Shown piece after piece: positions 32,676 to 41,480 of a stretch of DNA of 64,000 nt. Both the position numbers and the translations under genes were made by a program. Under the pieces are notes generated by a model that was not told the DNA's origin, ran no database searches, and saw only the letters and a list, made by a program, of their open reading frames with translations. The DNA is taken from NCBI RefSeq assembly GCF_013415905.1, contig NZ_CP058909.1:558001-622000 (forward strand). Reading direction: 5' to 3'. Source of the stretch: Halosimplex pelagicum. GTDB taxonomy: Archaea; Halobacteriota; Halobacteria; Halobacteriales; Haloarculaceae. How positions within the stretch are numbered: position 1 is the first letter of the stretch; each line of letters starts with the position of its first letter.

Positions 32676-33730
32676 TAGTAGTCGTTAGAAGTAATTGCTC
32701 ACTTTTGGGAGCGACAGTTGGTCGAGAGCGGTATCGATCGCGGTGGTCAGTTGCTCAAGCGAGTCGAAGAACCGGTTGCTGAGAGCGTCTTGGAGTTGTC
32801 GCCAGCACTCTTCGACAGGATTGAGTTCCGGCGAATACGCCGGCAACGTGACGAAGGCGAGGTCGTCACGGGCCGCCAGGTCCGTGACGGCCGACGCCTG
32901 GAAGTACGGCGCTCCGTCTAGCACGACGATCAAGTCTTCTTCGAATTCTTCGCATAACGCGAGAATGAAATGTTTCGCATGATCGGCGGTGACGTACTCG
33001 GTGAATCGTGAGAAAAAGCACTCGCCGTTGTCGGTGATCGCGCCGAGCAGACACGTCCAGTCGCGTTGACCAGACAGTTCAACGCTCGGCCGCGTGCCGC
33101 GCGGAAACCACGCGGCACGCGGCTCAACCTGGACAGATTTCTTGGTTTGATCGATGCAGACTATTGTGGCGTCCATCTCCGCTCGCTTTTTTTGATCTCG
33201 TCGTGGAACTCCTCTTGCTCGGATTCTTCGGCTTCGGCGGCTGATCGGCGTGGTTTTTGATAACTCAATCCAGCTTCTTTGAGCAACCGCCGGCAGCTCG
33301 GATAGGAGTACTCGACGCCGTAGGTGTCTTTGAGAAATTCCTGAACGAGCGCCGGCGTCCACGCCGGCGCGTTGATCCCGACCTCTTCGGGTGGTTCGTG
33401 AACGGCTTGCTCGAACTCTTCCTGCTGTGATTCTGAGAGCTTTCGTTTTCTCCCGGATCGATGAGCATCAGACGCAGCTTGCTCAAGCGGTTCGTCCGTA
33501 TCAAATCGCATCAGCCAGCTGTAGATCGTTCTTCGACCGGTGTCGTGCCACTCTGCAAGCTCGGATTGCGTTACGCCGTTTTTGTACGCGATCGCGGCTA
33601 ACAACCGTTGTGTCGGCTTGTTTCCTTCGACGTTGTCAAGGGCGTCTTGGAGTTCTTCGACGGAGATATCGTCGAGATGGTCCATTGATCACAGCAATGA
33701 CTCCTGAGCGGAAAGTTCTAACGGTTACTA
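32676..33730 (-). mobile_element. IS630-type insertion sequence, about 1.06 kb
   Basis: Terminal inverted repeats are visible: the left end reads TAGTAGTCGTTAGAAGT and the right end, on the other strand, TAGTAACCGTTAGAACT. Both are flanked by TA dinucleotides (32674-32675 and 33731-33732), the target duplication expected for IS630/mariner elements. The element encodes one transposase split by a -1 frameshift. GC content is clearly lower than in neighbouring genes. It sits directly 5' of repeat copy B. Confidence 0.85.
32685..33685 (-). CDS. IS630-family transposase, two frames joined by a likely programmed -1 frameshift
   Basis: The first frame (33685 leftward) encodes an HTH region with MDHLDDISVEELQDALDN, an SELAEWHDTGRRTIYSWLMRF helix-turn-helix, and a second winged segment. 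The second frame encodes the DDE catalytic domain: VCIDQTKK, LIVVLDGAPYF and SPELNPVEECWRQLQ, ending SLPKVSNYF at 32685. The switch coincides with seven A residues on the coding strand (33187-33193 in window coordinates), where slipping back one base fuses the frames into about 333 residues. Catalytic residues look intact, so the element may be active. Two-frame organisation is known in this IS family. Confidence 0.85.
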
Positions 33731-33745
33731 TAGGAGTGGATGTCC

Positions 33746-34130
33746 CCAACGTCGACGGTGAGTGCTGAACGCCGACCGTGCTCGACAGTGAGCGGTGAAA
33801 GCCCTCGGCGCGCTCGCTAGCAGTTGGATCGACCCCACTCGACAGCGACCGCTGAACGCCCTCGCCGCGCTCGCGGTCGCTGAGTCGGGATATCCGCGCT
33901 CTCCGCACGGCCCGCGCGGATAGTAGCCCGCTCAGGCGACTACACGAGCGCGAGCGCGCCTCGCCCGTTCAGTCCACCAGGGACCGCACGGCGCCGCACC
34001 GCACGGCACCGGGGACGGCCTCATACCTCCCCAGCCTCTTGCGCTCCGCGCGCCTGCGGCGTGCGGTGCTCATCCCTCGCGCGGTTACCGTCGCGCGCAT
34101 GAAAGCGCGCTCCAGCACGCGCCACGGTAG
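33746..34130 (+). repeat. structured interspersed repeat, copy B
   Basis: Same orientation as copy A and starting about 15 bp after the IS element. P1 33852-33858/33966-33972 is CTGAACG/CGTTCAG where copies A and C have GAAAG/CTTTC. P2 33866-33875/33949-33958 (10 bp). P3 33876-33889/33927-33940 with one bulge per strand. P4 is the TATCCGCGC hairpin at 33891-33921. P5 is a CCGCGCG/CGTGCGG hairpin with a G-U pair. P6 core 34093-34098/34105-34110 (GCGCGC arms). The CAGTCCACCAGG, CCTCCCCAGCC and CTCATCCCTCGCGCG boxes are retained. Units with 57-bp spacing recur at 33797 and 33854. Confidence 0.75.
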
Positions 34131-34168
34131 TTGTTTGCCGGTCTACTCCGAACCTCGCCGGCCCGCTC

Positions 34169-35158
34169 TCAGTCGTCGGCTTCCGCCTGTTCCGCTCTCG
34201 GGACGGTCACGTCGGTGAGGTTGGCCTCGATCTCCTCGCGGCGGTCCTCGAACTTCCCGGGGAGGACGAGCCGGCCGCCCAGGTCGTCGAGCGGTTCGTC
34301 GCTGGTGTAACCCGGCTCGCTCGTGGCGAGTTCGAAGAGGACGCCGCCGTGCTCGCGGAAGTACACCGAGCGGAACCAGTGGCGGTCGATCTGCTGGGTG
34401 GGGCTGAGCCCGCGCGAGCGGACGGCCGACCGCATCGCTGTCTGGTCGTCGTCGGTCGGCGTCTGGAAGGCGACGTGGTGGACCGTGCCGTGGCCCTGGC
34501 GGCCGCCCTGGATGGTCGGCAACACGTCGACGTACTGCCCGACCTCGCCGGTCGCCTCGAAGCGGGTGCGCTCGTCGCCGGGCGTGTCGCCCTCCGCTTC
34601 CTCGGTGCCGACGCGTTCGAGACCCATCGTCTCCAGCAGCTCCTCGGTGGGTTGGGGGTCGGCGAGCCACAGCGTCACCGAGTGGAACCCGCGGATGGCG
34701 TGCTCGGTGGGGACGAACTCCGTCCACGGGACCGTCGGGTCGTCGTCGCCGATCTCGACTGCGACCAGTTCGACGGGGAGGCCGTCGGGGTCCTCGAAGG
34801 GGAGGACCGTCTCGCCGAAGCGGTCGACGCGGTCGTCGTAGTCGACGCCGTAGTCGTCGAAGCGGTCCTCCCAGTAGTCGAGACTGCCCTCGGGCACGCG
34901 GAAGGCGGTTCGGGAGACCTGGCCGGAGCCGACCTTGCCGCGGCTCATCCCCTCCCAGGGGAAGAAGGTCATGCTCGTGCCGGGCGTGCCCTCCGCGTCG
35001 GCGAAGAAGAAGTGGTAGGTCTCGGGGTCGTCCTGGTTGATCGACCGCTTGACGAGCCGCAGTCCCAGGGTCTCGACCCAGAAGTCCATGTTGCGCTGGG
35101 GGTCGCCCGCGATGCAGGTGACGTGGTGGATGCCCGGTGTGGGGTTCGGATCTGCCAT
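34169..35158 (-). CDS. ring-cleaving dioxygenase (MhqO/vicinal-oxygen-chelate type)
   Basis: A 329-residue tandem glyoxalase-fold protein: MADPNPTPGIHHVTCIAGDPQRNMDFWVETLGLRLVKRSINQDD, then FHSVTLWLADPQPTEELLETMGL and a second module, GHGTVHHVAFQTPTDDDQTAM...HWFRSVYFREHGGVLFELATSEPGYT. The metal-ligand His/His/Glu set is present (HHVTC, VHHVAF, LFELA). Family members such as MhqO/LinE-like proteins degrade hydroquinones and catechols. The gene lies with a redoxin and a glutaredoxin-like gene on the same strand, which suggests a role in quinone or electrophile stress. The ATG at 35158 was chosen over a GTG two codons upstream. Confidence 0.88.
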   Translation of the reverse strand: MADPNPTPGIHHVTCIAGDPQRNMDFWVETLGLRLVKRSINQDDPETYHFFFADAEGTPGTSMTFFPWEGMSRGKVGSGQVSRTAFRVPEGSLDYWEDRFDDYGVDYDDRVDRFGETVLPFEDPDGLPVELVAVEIGDDDPTVPWTEFVPTEHAIRGFHSVTLWLADPQPTEELLETMGLERVGTEEAEGDTPGDERTRFEATGEVGQYVDVLPTIQGGRQGHGTVHHVAFQTPTDDDQTAMRSAVRSRGLSPTQQIDRHWFRSVYFREHGGVLFELATSEPGYTSDEPLDDLGGRLVLPGKFEDRREEIEANLTDVTVPRAEQAEADD

Positions 35159-35270
35159 TGACACCCCGTAAGCGCTCGCGATACTTCAATAGGCGCTGAC
35201 ATCGATGTCACCGGGTCTCGCCGGTGTCGGTTGCGACCCGGGGGCGGTCGACCACGCGCTCGCTCGGTCG

Positions 35271-35786
35271 CTACAGCTCGTCCATCGCGGCCTCGACTTC
35301 GTCGTAGTCGGGGAACTCGGGCCACTCGTCGGCCACCCAGGCGTACTGGACGACTCGCTCGCCGTCGAGGGCGAAGACGGCGGGGCGGGGCTCCTCGACC
35401 CCGGCCATCCCGTCCAGATCGTTGACGATGTCGAACCGTTCGGCGACCTCGTTGCTCGGGTCGGAGTAGAGTCGGGCGTCGACGCCACGGTCGTCCAGCA
35501 GGTCGGCGTGCTCGTACGGCGAGGAGATGGAGAGGCCGACGACCTGGCACTCTTCGCGGTCGAGCCAGCCGCGGTCGCGGACCTCGTTCCAGACGTAGGT
35601 GGCGGGGAACGCGCCGTCCATCGAGTGAAACAGGAGGACGACGGGGCTCTCGTCGGTCAGGTCGGAGAGGGACAGGTCCTCCCAGAACTCGGGGCCGACC
35701 AGCGGGCGCTCGAAGTCGGGGACGCGGTCGCCTTCCTCGGGGTGGGCGGTCTCGGGGAGGTCGACGACCTCGAAGGGCAGGTCCAT
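35271..35786 (-). CDS. peroxiredoxin/redoxin-fold protein lacking the peroxidatic cysteine
   Basis: A 171-residue thioredoxin-fold protein of the AhpC/TSA type (VPDFERPLVGPEFWEDLSLSDLTDESPVVLLFHSMDGAFPATYVWNEVRDRGWL). Where the family carries its peroxidatic Cys after the first beta-alpha unit, the sequence reads GAFPATYVW without Cys. The only cysteine is in REECQVVGLSI. It is therefore unlikely to be a classical peroxidase and may be a redox-inactive or one-Cys variant. Its start abuts the stop of the glutaredoxin-like gene upstream with no spacer, so the two are co-translated. Confidence 0.8.
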   Translation of the reverse strand: MDLPFEVVDLPETAHPEEGDRVPDFERPLVGPEFWEDLSLSDLTDESPVVLLFHSMDGAFPATYVWNEVRDRGWLDREECQVVGLSISSPYEHADLLDDRGVDARLYSDPSNEVAERFDIVNDLDGMAGVEEPRPAVFALDGERVVQYAWVADEWPEFPDYDEVEAAMDEL

Positions 35787-36056
35787 TCAGGCGCCCCCCT
35801 TCGAGCGCTCGCCGTAGGTGGCGTCGAGGTACTCGACGATGTTGCCGCTCTCGGACATCGTCACGCCGGTCGACTCGTCGACGATGGCCGGCACGGAGCG
35901 CTTGCCGGTGAGCCGGGCGACGGCGTCGCGGTCGCTGTGCATCGGCTCGACGAACCGCGAGCGGTAGTCGATGTCGTACGCCTCCAACTTGCGGACGACC
36001 CGCTCGCAGAACGGGCAGGCCTGCAGCCGGTAGAGCGTGATGGCTGGGTCGCTCAT
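35787..36056 (-). CDS. glutaredoxin/GST N-terminal-like protein with CPFC motif
   Basis: An 89-residue thioredoxin-fold protein: ITLYRLQACPFCERVVRKLEAYDIDYRSRFVEP, with the redox motif CPFC at residues 14-17 and the cis-Pro region RSVPAIVDESTGVTMSESGNIVEYL. It resembles haloarchaeal glutaredoxin-like or glutathione S-transferase N-terminal domain proteins. Haloarchaea use gamma-glutamylcysteine, so this may be the thiol partner. It is directly upstream of and contiguous with the Cys-less redoxin gene; its CPFC could supply the missing redox chemistry. Confidence 0.85.
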   Translation of the reverse strand: MSDPAITLYRLQACPFCERVVRKLEAYDIDYRSRFVEPMHSDRDAVARLTGKRSVPAIVDESTGVTMSESGNIVEYLDATYGERSKGGA

Positions 36057-36133
36057 CTCGCCGGATGTAAGGCCAACAGCCGGGTAAGCGCTTCGCCCCC
36101 GGCAGCCCCCGACGACGGCGGTCGGGACCGTCT

Positions 36134-38014
36134 TCAGCTCCCGACGGCGCCCACCTGCACCTTCCAGAGGTCGGCGTACTTGCCGTCCAGGTCGAGCAGT
36201 TCGTCGTGGGTGCCCTGTTCGACGATCTCGCCGTCGTCCATGACGACGATGCGGTCGGCGTCCCGGACCGTCGAGAGGCGGTGGGCGACGACGAAGGTCG
36301 TGCGGTCCTCGGTCACCGCGTCGAGCGAGCGCTGGATCAGCACCTCGGTCCGGTTGTCGACGTGGCTGGTCGCCTCGTCGAAGACCAGCATCGGCGGGTC
36401 GGCCAGGAGGACCCGCGCGATGGCGATCCGCTGGCGCTGGCCGCCCGAGAGCATGACGCCGCGCTCGCCGACCTCCGCGTCGTACCCCTTCTCCAGGTCG
36501 GCGATGAACTCGTGGGCGCCGGCCTCGCGGGCGGCCGACTCGACTTCCTCGTGGGTGGGGTCGTCGACGGCGTAGGCGATGTTCTCGCGGATCGTGCCGG
36601 TGAACAGGAACGGGTCCTGTGCGACGTAGCCGATCGCGGTGCGGAGACTCTCGCGCGTGATGTCGCGGGCGTCCGTGCCGTCGACGCGGACGCTCCCCTC
36701 GTCGGGGTCGTAGTACGCCTGCAGGAGCTTCAGCAGGGTGGACTTGCCCGCACCGGTCTCGCCGACGAGGCCGACGGTTTCGCCCGGCTCGACGGCGAGG
36801 TCGACATCGTGAAGCACGCGCTCGTCGGTGCCGGGGTAGGCGAAGGACACGTCGTCGTACTCGACGCGGCCCTCGGGGTCGTCGAGTTCCGTGCGGCCCT
36901 CTTCGCGGGGCGGTTCCATGCGCTGGACGCCGAGGATGCGTTTCGCGGAGGAGGTGGCGCCCTTGTAGAGGCCGGTCACCCAGGCGAGGAATCGGACGGG
37001 GAGGACGAGCTGCTGGGTGTAGTACATGAACGGGACGAGCTCGCCGGCGGTGATGGTGCCCGGGAGGAACCAGAAGCGGCTATCGATTGCCCACTCGGTG
37101 CCGACGAACAGCGTGGCGACGAAGGCGGCGCCGGCGAGCATCCGGAGCGCGGGCTGGTGGCCGACGCCGACCATGTGGGCGCGCCAGCTGGCGGTCCGGT
37201 GGGTGGCCGACCGGTCGGTGACCCGGTCGGTCTCGTGGGCCTCGCCGCCGAACGCCTTGACGGTCTGGATGCCGCTGATGTTCGTCTCCAGCAGCGCGTT
37301 CAGGATTCCGGTCTCCTCGCGCACGTCGTCGTTGCGCGCCTCGTGGCGCGCGCCGAACCAGACGTTGGCGGCCAGCAGCAGCGGCGCGACGGCGACGGAG
37401 ATGAGCGCCAGCTGCCAGTTCAGCAGGGCCATGTAGACGACCGAGCTGGCGAACATCGCGACGGCGACGACCCCGAGGTTCGGCCCGACTTCGAGGAACT
37501 GCTCCAGGGAGTTCACGTCGTTGTTGAGGACGCTCATCACCTCGCCGGTCTGCTGGGTGTCGAAAAATCCCATGTCCAGCCGCTGGACGCGGTCGAAGGC
37601 GTCGACCCTGATGCGGTGGAGGGTGCGCTGGGCGAACAGGAACAGGGCGTACTCGGCGAAGATGCCGAAGGTCATGTCGACGAGCTTCAGCCCGACCAGC
37701 AGCGCGACGGTGAAGGCGAGCATCCCGGTGGGTTCGGCCGGGATCCACCCCACCGGGACGAGCGGCAGGTCGTAGCTCATGCCGTTGAACATCGCGTCGA
37801 AGGCCAGCCCGACGATGAACATGTCGAGGTTCGAGATGAACTGCGCGGCCACCGACGACGCGGCGCCGGCGCCGAGCCACCGCAGGTTCCCCCGACCGCC
37901 GTCGCGCAACAGCGACGGGAGCGGCCGGCGCACGTCCTCGGCGGCCGCCGCGATGCGTCCGCGCTCGCGGCCGTCCGCGGCCTCCTCGGCGTCGGTCTCG
38001 CCCTCGTCGCTCAT
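36134..38014 (-). CDS. ABC multidrug/lipid exporter half-transporter, subunit 2
   Basis: A 626-residue fused membrane-ATPase protein. About six transmembrane helices span residues 60-345 (type IV exporter fold). The nucleotide-binding domain has Walker A GETGAGKS, Q-loop GYVAQDPFLF, signature LSGGQRQR, Walker B MLVFDEATSHVD and H-loop VAHRLST. The ATG at 38014 overlaps the stop of the upstream half-transporter (ATGA), so the two form a heterodimer. Typical substrates of the family are drugs, lipids or peptides. Upstream TetR genes suggest inducible efflux. Confidence 0.92.
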   Translation of the reverse strand: MSDEGETDAEEAADGRERGRIAAAAEDVRRPLPSLLRDGGRGNLRWLGAGAASSVAAQFISNLDMFIVGLAFDAMFNGMSYDLPLVPVGWIPAEPTGMLAFTVALLVGLKLVDMTFGIFAEYALFLFAQRTLHRIRVDAFDRVQRLDMGFFDTQQTGEVMSVLNNDVNSLEQFLEVGPNLGVVAVAMFASSVVYMALLNWQLALISVAVAPLLLAANVWFGARHEARNDDVREETGILNALLETNISGIQTVKAFGGEAHETDRVTDRSATHRTASWRAHMVGVGHQPALRMLAGAAFVATLFVGTEWAIDSRFWFLPGTITAGELVPFMYYTQQLVLPVRFLAWVTGLYKGATSSAKRILGVQRMEPPREEGRTELDDPEGRVEYDDVSFAYPGTDERVLHDVDLAVEPGETVGLVGETGAGKSTLLKLLQAYYDPDEGSVRVDGTDARDITRESLRTAIGYVAQDPFLFTGTIRENIAYAVDDPTHEEVESAAREAGAHEFIADLEKGYDAEVGERGVMLSGGQRQRIAIARVLLADPPMLVFDEATSHVDNRTEVLIQRSLDAVTEDRTTFVVAHRLSTVRDADRIVVMDDGEIVEQGTHDELLDLDGKYADLWKVQVGAVGS

Positions 38015-39945
38015 CGCGACACCTCCCCGTCGACCGCCGACTCGATGCGCTCGGAGGGGCGGTCCTCGGCCCGCGCCCGCTGCAGGAACGCCTCGGAGAC
38101 GGCGTCGGTGTCGCCCACCTGCACCCGCCACAGGTCGGCGTAGAGCCCGTCGCGCTCGAGTAGTTCCTCGTGGCTCCCCTGCTCGACGACCCGGCCGTCG
38201 TCGACGACGACGATGCGGTCGGCGTTGCGCACGGTCGACAGCCGGTGGGCGATGGCCAGGGTCGTCCGCTCGCCGGCCAGCGCGTCGATGCTCTCCTGGA
38301 TCTGCCGCTCGGTCTCGTTGTCGACGTGGCTGGTCGCCTCGTCGAGGACGAGGATCTCCGGCTCGCGCAGCAGGGCGCGGGCGATGGCGATCCGCTGGCG
38401 CTGGCCGCCCGAGAGGCTCTCGCCGCGCTCGCCGACCTGCGTGTCGTAGCCGTCGTCGAGCCCGGTGACGAACTCGTGGGCGCCCGCGAGTCTCGCGGCG
38501 TGTTCGATCTCGTCGTCGTCGGGGTCGTCCACCGCGTAGCCGATGTTCTGTCGGATCGTCCCGTAGAACAGGAACGGGTCCTGGCTGACGTAGCCGAGGT
38601 GCTCGCGCAGGCTCCGCGGGGACATGTCGGTCACGTCCTGGCCGTCGACGGTGACGGCCCCCTCGTCGGCCTCGTAGAACCGGAAGAGCAGTTTGGTGAT
38701 CGTCGACTTGCCGGCGCCGGTGGGGCCGACGATGCCGACGAGCGAACCGGGCTCGGCCGTGAAGCTCACGTCCGTGAGTTGCTGTTCGTCGCTGCTCTCG
38801 TAGCCGAAGTCGACGCGGTCGTACTCGATGCGACCCTCGCGCACGTCGAGTTCGTCGCCGGTCTCGTTCGCCTGCCGGTCGGTTTCGAGGACGGCGACGA
38901 TACGCTTGCTGGAGGCCAGCGCGTTCTCGTAGCTGTCGAGCACGTCGAGCATGAGCTGGCGGATCGGGCCGTAGAAGGACTTGCTGTACAGCAGGAAGGT
39001 GAGGAGGGTCCCGGCGGTCAGCGAGTGGCCCAGCACCGGTGGCGCGCCGTTGAGGTTGATGTAGGCGCCGACGGCGAACAGGCCGACGAACGAGAACGAC
39101 GACACCGACCAGCTGCTGTAGTTGAAGATGAGCCGCAGGCGGATGACCGACCAGTTGCGGTCGCGGTACTCGCGGGAGGCGTCGGCGACGGCGTCGCGCT
39201 CGCGGTCCTCGCGGGCGAAGCTCTTGACCGTCGCGATCCCGTCGATGCTGTCCTCCAGGCGCGCGTTGATCCGCCCGACGCTCTCGCGCACGTCCTCGTA
39301 GACGGGCTCGACGCGGGTGGTGTACCAGCGGCCGAGCAGCCCGAGCCCGACCGGGAGGACGAGCAACAGCGCCGCGAGGCGGACGTGCAGCATCGCCATG
39401 AACGCGAAGGCGACGGCGATCTGGGTGACGAAGCGCAGCCCCTGGACGGCGTTGTTGCCGAAGCCGTTGAGGTTGCTCACGTCGTTGTTGAGGACGCTCA
39501 TCACGTCGCCGGTCTGGCGGCGGTCGAAGAAGTCCATCTCCCGCCCGACGAGGGCGTCGAAGGTGTCGACGCGGATGTCGTGCAGCGTGCGCAGGCGGGC
39601 GGTGCCGGCGACGCGGCCGGCGAGCCAGCTCAGCGCGCCGTCCAGCGCGAACGCCGCCGCGAGCAGGCCGATGGTGAACGCGACCTGGCCCTCCGTCGTC
39701 GTCGGGATCACGCCGTCGGGAACGAGCGGGAGCGAGTACGAGGCGCTCGACAGGAGGATGGCGTCCAGCGCCACCCCGACGACCAGCGCGGGCACGCGCT
39801 GGGGCACCTGCGCGAGCGCCGTGCCGACGACGGCGACGAGATAGCGGGCCTTGTAGGGGCTGGCGTACCGGCGGACGAGGTGGACCAGCGGGTTGCCGAC
39901 GTGGTCGGGGGCCTCGTACTCGGTGGTATCGGACGATTCGCTCAC
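38011..39945 (-). CDS. ABC multidrug/lipid exporter half-transporter, subunit 1
   Basis: A 644-residue exporter half. The membrane domain (residues about 35-340) includes the coupling motif FFDRRQTGDVMSVLNNDVSNL. The ATPase domain has Walker A GPTGAGKS, signature LSGGQRQR, Walker B ILVLDEATSHVDN and H-loop IAHRLST. Both subunits retain the catalytic Glu, so both ATP sites may be active. The start is a GTG at 39945 preceding SESSDTTEYE. The gene is the first of the pair and follows a TetR regulator transcribed the same way (148 bp gap). Confidence 0.92.
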   Translation of the reverse strand: MSESSDTTEYEAPDHVGNPLVHLVRRYASPYKARYLVAVVGTALAQVPQRVPALVVGVALDAILLSSASYSLPLVPDGVIPTTTEGQVAFTIGLLAAAFALDGALSWLAGRVAGTARLRTLHDIRVDTFDALVGREMDFFDRRQTGDVMSVLNNDVSNLNGFGNNAVQGLRFVTQIAVAFAFMAMLHVRLAALLLVLPVGLGLLGRWYTTRVEPVYEDVRESVGRINARLEDSIDGIATVKSFAREDRERDAVADASREYRDRNWSVIRLRLIFNYSSWSVSSFSFVGLFAVGAYINLNGAPPVLGHSLTAGTLLTFLLYSKSFYGPIRQLMLDVLDSYENALASSKRIVAVLETDRQANETGDELDVREGRIEYDRVDFGYESSDEQQLTDVSFTAEPGSLVGIVGPTGAGKSTITKLLFRFYEADEGAVTVDGQDVTDMSPRSLREHLGYVSQDPFLFYGTIRQNIGYAVDDPDDDEIEHAARLAGAHEFVTGLDDGYDTQVGERGESLSGGQRQRIAIARALLREPEILVLDEATSHVDNETERQIQESIDALAGERTTLAIAHRLSTVRNADRIVVVDDGRVVEQGSHEELLERDGLYADLWRVQVGDTDAVSEAFLQRARAEDRPSERIESAVDGEVSR

Positions 39946-40093
39946 TGGGAGTCACCTCGGCCGAGGGCGCCGGTGCGGGGGACGGCGGTGGGGCGGCGCC
40001 ACGGGGTACAGCGATCTGCCGTCGGGTCCCGGATAGCGCTACCGGTGGTGTGTCGGTCGGTAGTACACCCCACGGGCGGCCGGGTCGGCCGTC

Positions 40094-40801
40094 TCACGTA
40101 TCGTCCTCCGCGAGGTAGTCGTCGACCATCGCCTCCACGCCGTCGAGGACCGGCCGGACGCGCTCGTCGTCGGCGAAGATGGCGCGGCGGTTCTGCCCCG
40201 AGCGGACGGCCGCGACGTAGGTGACCGCGAACGGCTCGGGGTCGACGGCGCGGAACTGCCCGGACTCGATCCCCTCGCGGACGGCGTCGGCGACGAACCC
40301 CTCCAGGAAGTCCGAGTCGTACTCGACGGCCTCGCGCAGCCGCTCGTCGTAGGGCGCCTGGGCCTCGATCTCCAGCAGCATCCGCGAGAACTCGACGGCC
40401 TCCTCGAAGTCCTCGCCCGCCGGCGTTCGCAGCATGTACCGGGCGAGTTCCAGCAGGCGCTCGCGGGGGTCGTCGCTGTCGGCGCGCTCGCGGACCTCGT
40501 CGGTGAGATGATCCAGCCCGTTCGTGAACATCGAGAACACGAGGTCCTCCTTCGTGTCGTAGTAGTAGTGGACGAGCGACTGGCTCACGCCCGCCGCGTC
40601 GGCGACCGCCTGCGTCGTGAACTCGTCGAAGCCGCGCTCGACCAGCACGTCGAACGCCGCCCAGCGGATCTCGTCCTCGGTCGAGGGACCGTCGCCGCCG
40701 TCCGCGGCCGTGTCGGCCGGTGCGTCGGATCGGTCGGCGGACCGGTCTTCCGCCGGATCGCCATCGATCGTCGCGCTCGCGTCCGCGGCGTCGTCGGTCA
40801 T
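40094..40801 (-). CDS. TetR family transcriptional regulator, likely of the ABC exporter
   Basis: A 235-residue repressor. A disordered acidic N-terminus (about 45 residues) precedes the TetR HTH (DEIRWAAFDVLVERGFDEFTTQAVADAAGVSQSLVHYYYDTKEDLVFSMF). An all-helical ligand-binding domain follows (LLELARYMLRTPAGEDFEEAVEFSRMLLEIEAQAPYDERLREAV). The ATG at 40801 lies four bases from a perfect 20-bp palindrome, probably its own operator. It is upstream of the two ABC half-transporter genes on the same strand and plausibly represses them. Confidence 0.9.
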   Translation of the reverse strand: MTDDAADASATIDGDPAEDRSADRSDAPADTAADGGDGPSTEDEIRWAAFDVLVERGFDEFTTQAVADAAGVSQSLVHYYYDTKEDLVFSMFTNGLDHLTDEVRERADSDDPRERLLELARYMLRTPAGEDFEEAVEFSRMLLEIEAQAPYDERLREAVEYDSDFLEGFVADAVREGIESGQFRAVDPEPFAVTYVAAVRSGQNRRAIFADDERVRPVLDGVEAMVDDYLAEDDT

Positions 40802-40805
40802 GCTC

Positions 40806-40825
40806 TTGATTGAGTACTCAATCAA
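40806..40825. promoter_or_regulatory. perfect 20-bp palindromic operator of the TetR gene
   Basis: TTGATTGAGTACTCAATCAA is a perfect inverted repeat, five bases before the TetR start. An AT-rich element (TTTATTTGA on the minus strand, about 40822-40830) overlaps its distal end. Bound repressor would block initiation, the usual TetR autoregulation geometry. Confidence 0.75.
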
Positions 40826-40872
40826 ATAAATGGCTGACGGTCGCGGAAGCGTCGGGCCGGACCGTCACGCGG

Positions 40873-41478
40873 TCACGCCTCCCCGTCGCCGGCGACGAGC
40901 AGGTCGTCGATCAGGTACTCCTCGATCCCGGCGAAGGCCTCGTCGGTCGGGGCCGCGTCGCCGAGGATCACGTCGTGCGATTGGGCGCCCTCGATGGTCG
41001 AGCGAAAGAGGGCGGCGTAGCGCTCGGGGTCCACGTCGCGGAACTCCCCCTCGTCGATCCCCTCGCGGACGATGTCGGCGACGACGCCGCGGATGAGCCG
41101 GTCGTTCTCGACGAGTTGCTCCTGCAGGGCCGGCTCGAAGGGCGCCTGGGCGCGCATCCCCAGCAGCGCGGTGTGAAAATCCCGGGTCGCCGCGTCGTCG
41201 CCCAGGCCGACCACGACGATCTCGGCCATCCGAAGGAGTCGCTCGCGGGGGTCGTCCGGGCCGCCGTCCTCGACCTCGTCGATGAACTCGTCGAGCAGGT
41301 TCGAGAGAAAGGCGACCATCAGATCCGCCTTCGAGTCGTAGTGGTAGTGGATGAGCGACTTGCTCTTCTCGAACTCGTCGGCGATGGCCTGGACCGTCAG
41401 GTCGGCGTACCCGTGGTTCGCGAGCGCGCGGAAGGTCGCGTCCATGATCGCCGCGCGCGTCGAATCGTCCCCCGACAT
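40873..41478 (-). CDS. TetR family transcriptional regulator, second
   Basis: A 201-residue TetR protein: MSGDDSTRAAIMDATFRALANHGYADLTVQAIADEFEKSKSLIHYHYDSKADLMVAFLSNLLDEFI, then a helical ligand domain. It is clearly related to the neighbouring TetR (shared DDPRERLL, QAPFEPALQ/QAPYDERLR and VDPERYAALF/VDPEPFAVTY segments), pointing to gene duplication. The ATG at 41478 was chosen as upstream sequence is Arg/Pro-rich. An imperfect palindrome lies immediately upstream. It may control the exporter jointly or respond to a different ligand. Confidence 0.9.
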   Translation of the reverse strand: MSGDDSTRAAIMDATFRALANHGYADLTVQAIADEFEKSKSLIHYHYDSKADLMVAFLSNLLDEFIDEVEDGGPDDPRERLLRMAEIVVVGLGDDAATRDFHTALLGMRAQAPFEPALQEQLVENDRLIRGVVADIVREGIDEGEFRDVDPERYAALFRSTIEGAQSHDVILGDAAPTDEAFAGIEEYLIDDLLVAGDGEA

Positions 41479-41480
41479 AT

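Noticed and set aside
36134..39955. Single 1,273-codon minus-strand frame across both ABC half-transporters
   Set aside because: The upstream half is the wrong frame of the first transporter gene. The two genes overlap by four bases and are separate proteins.
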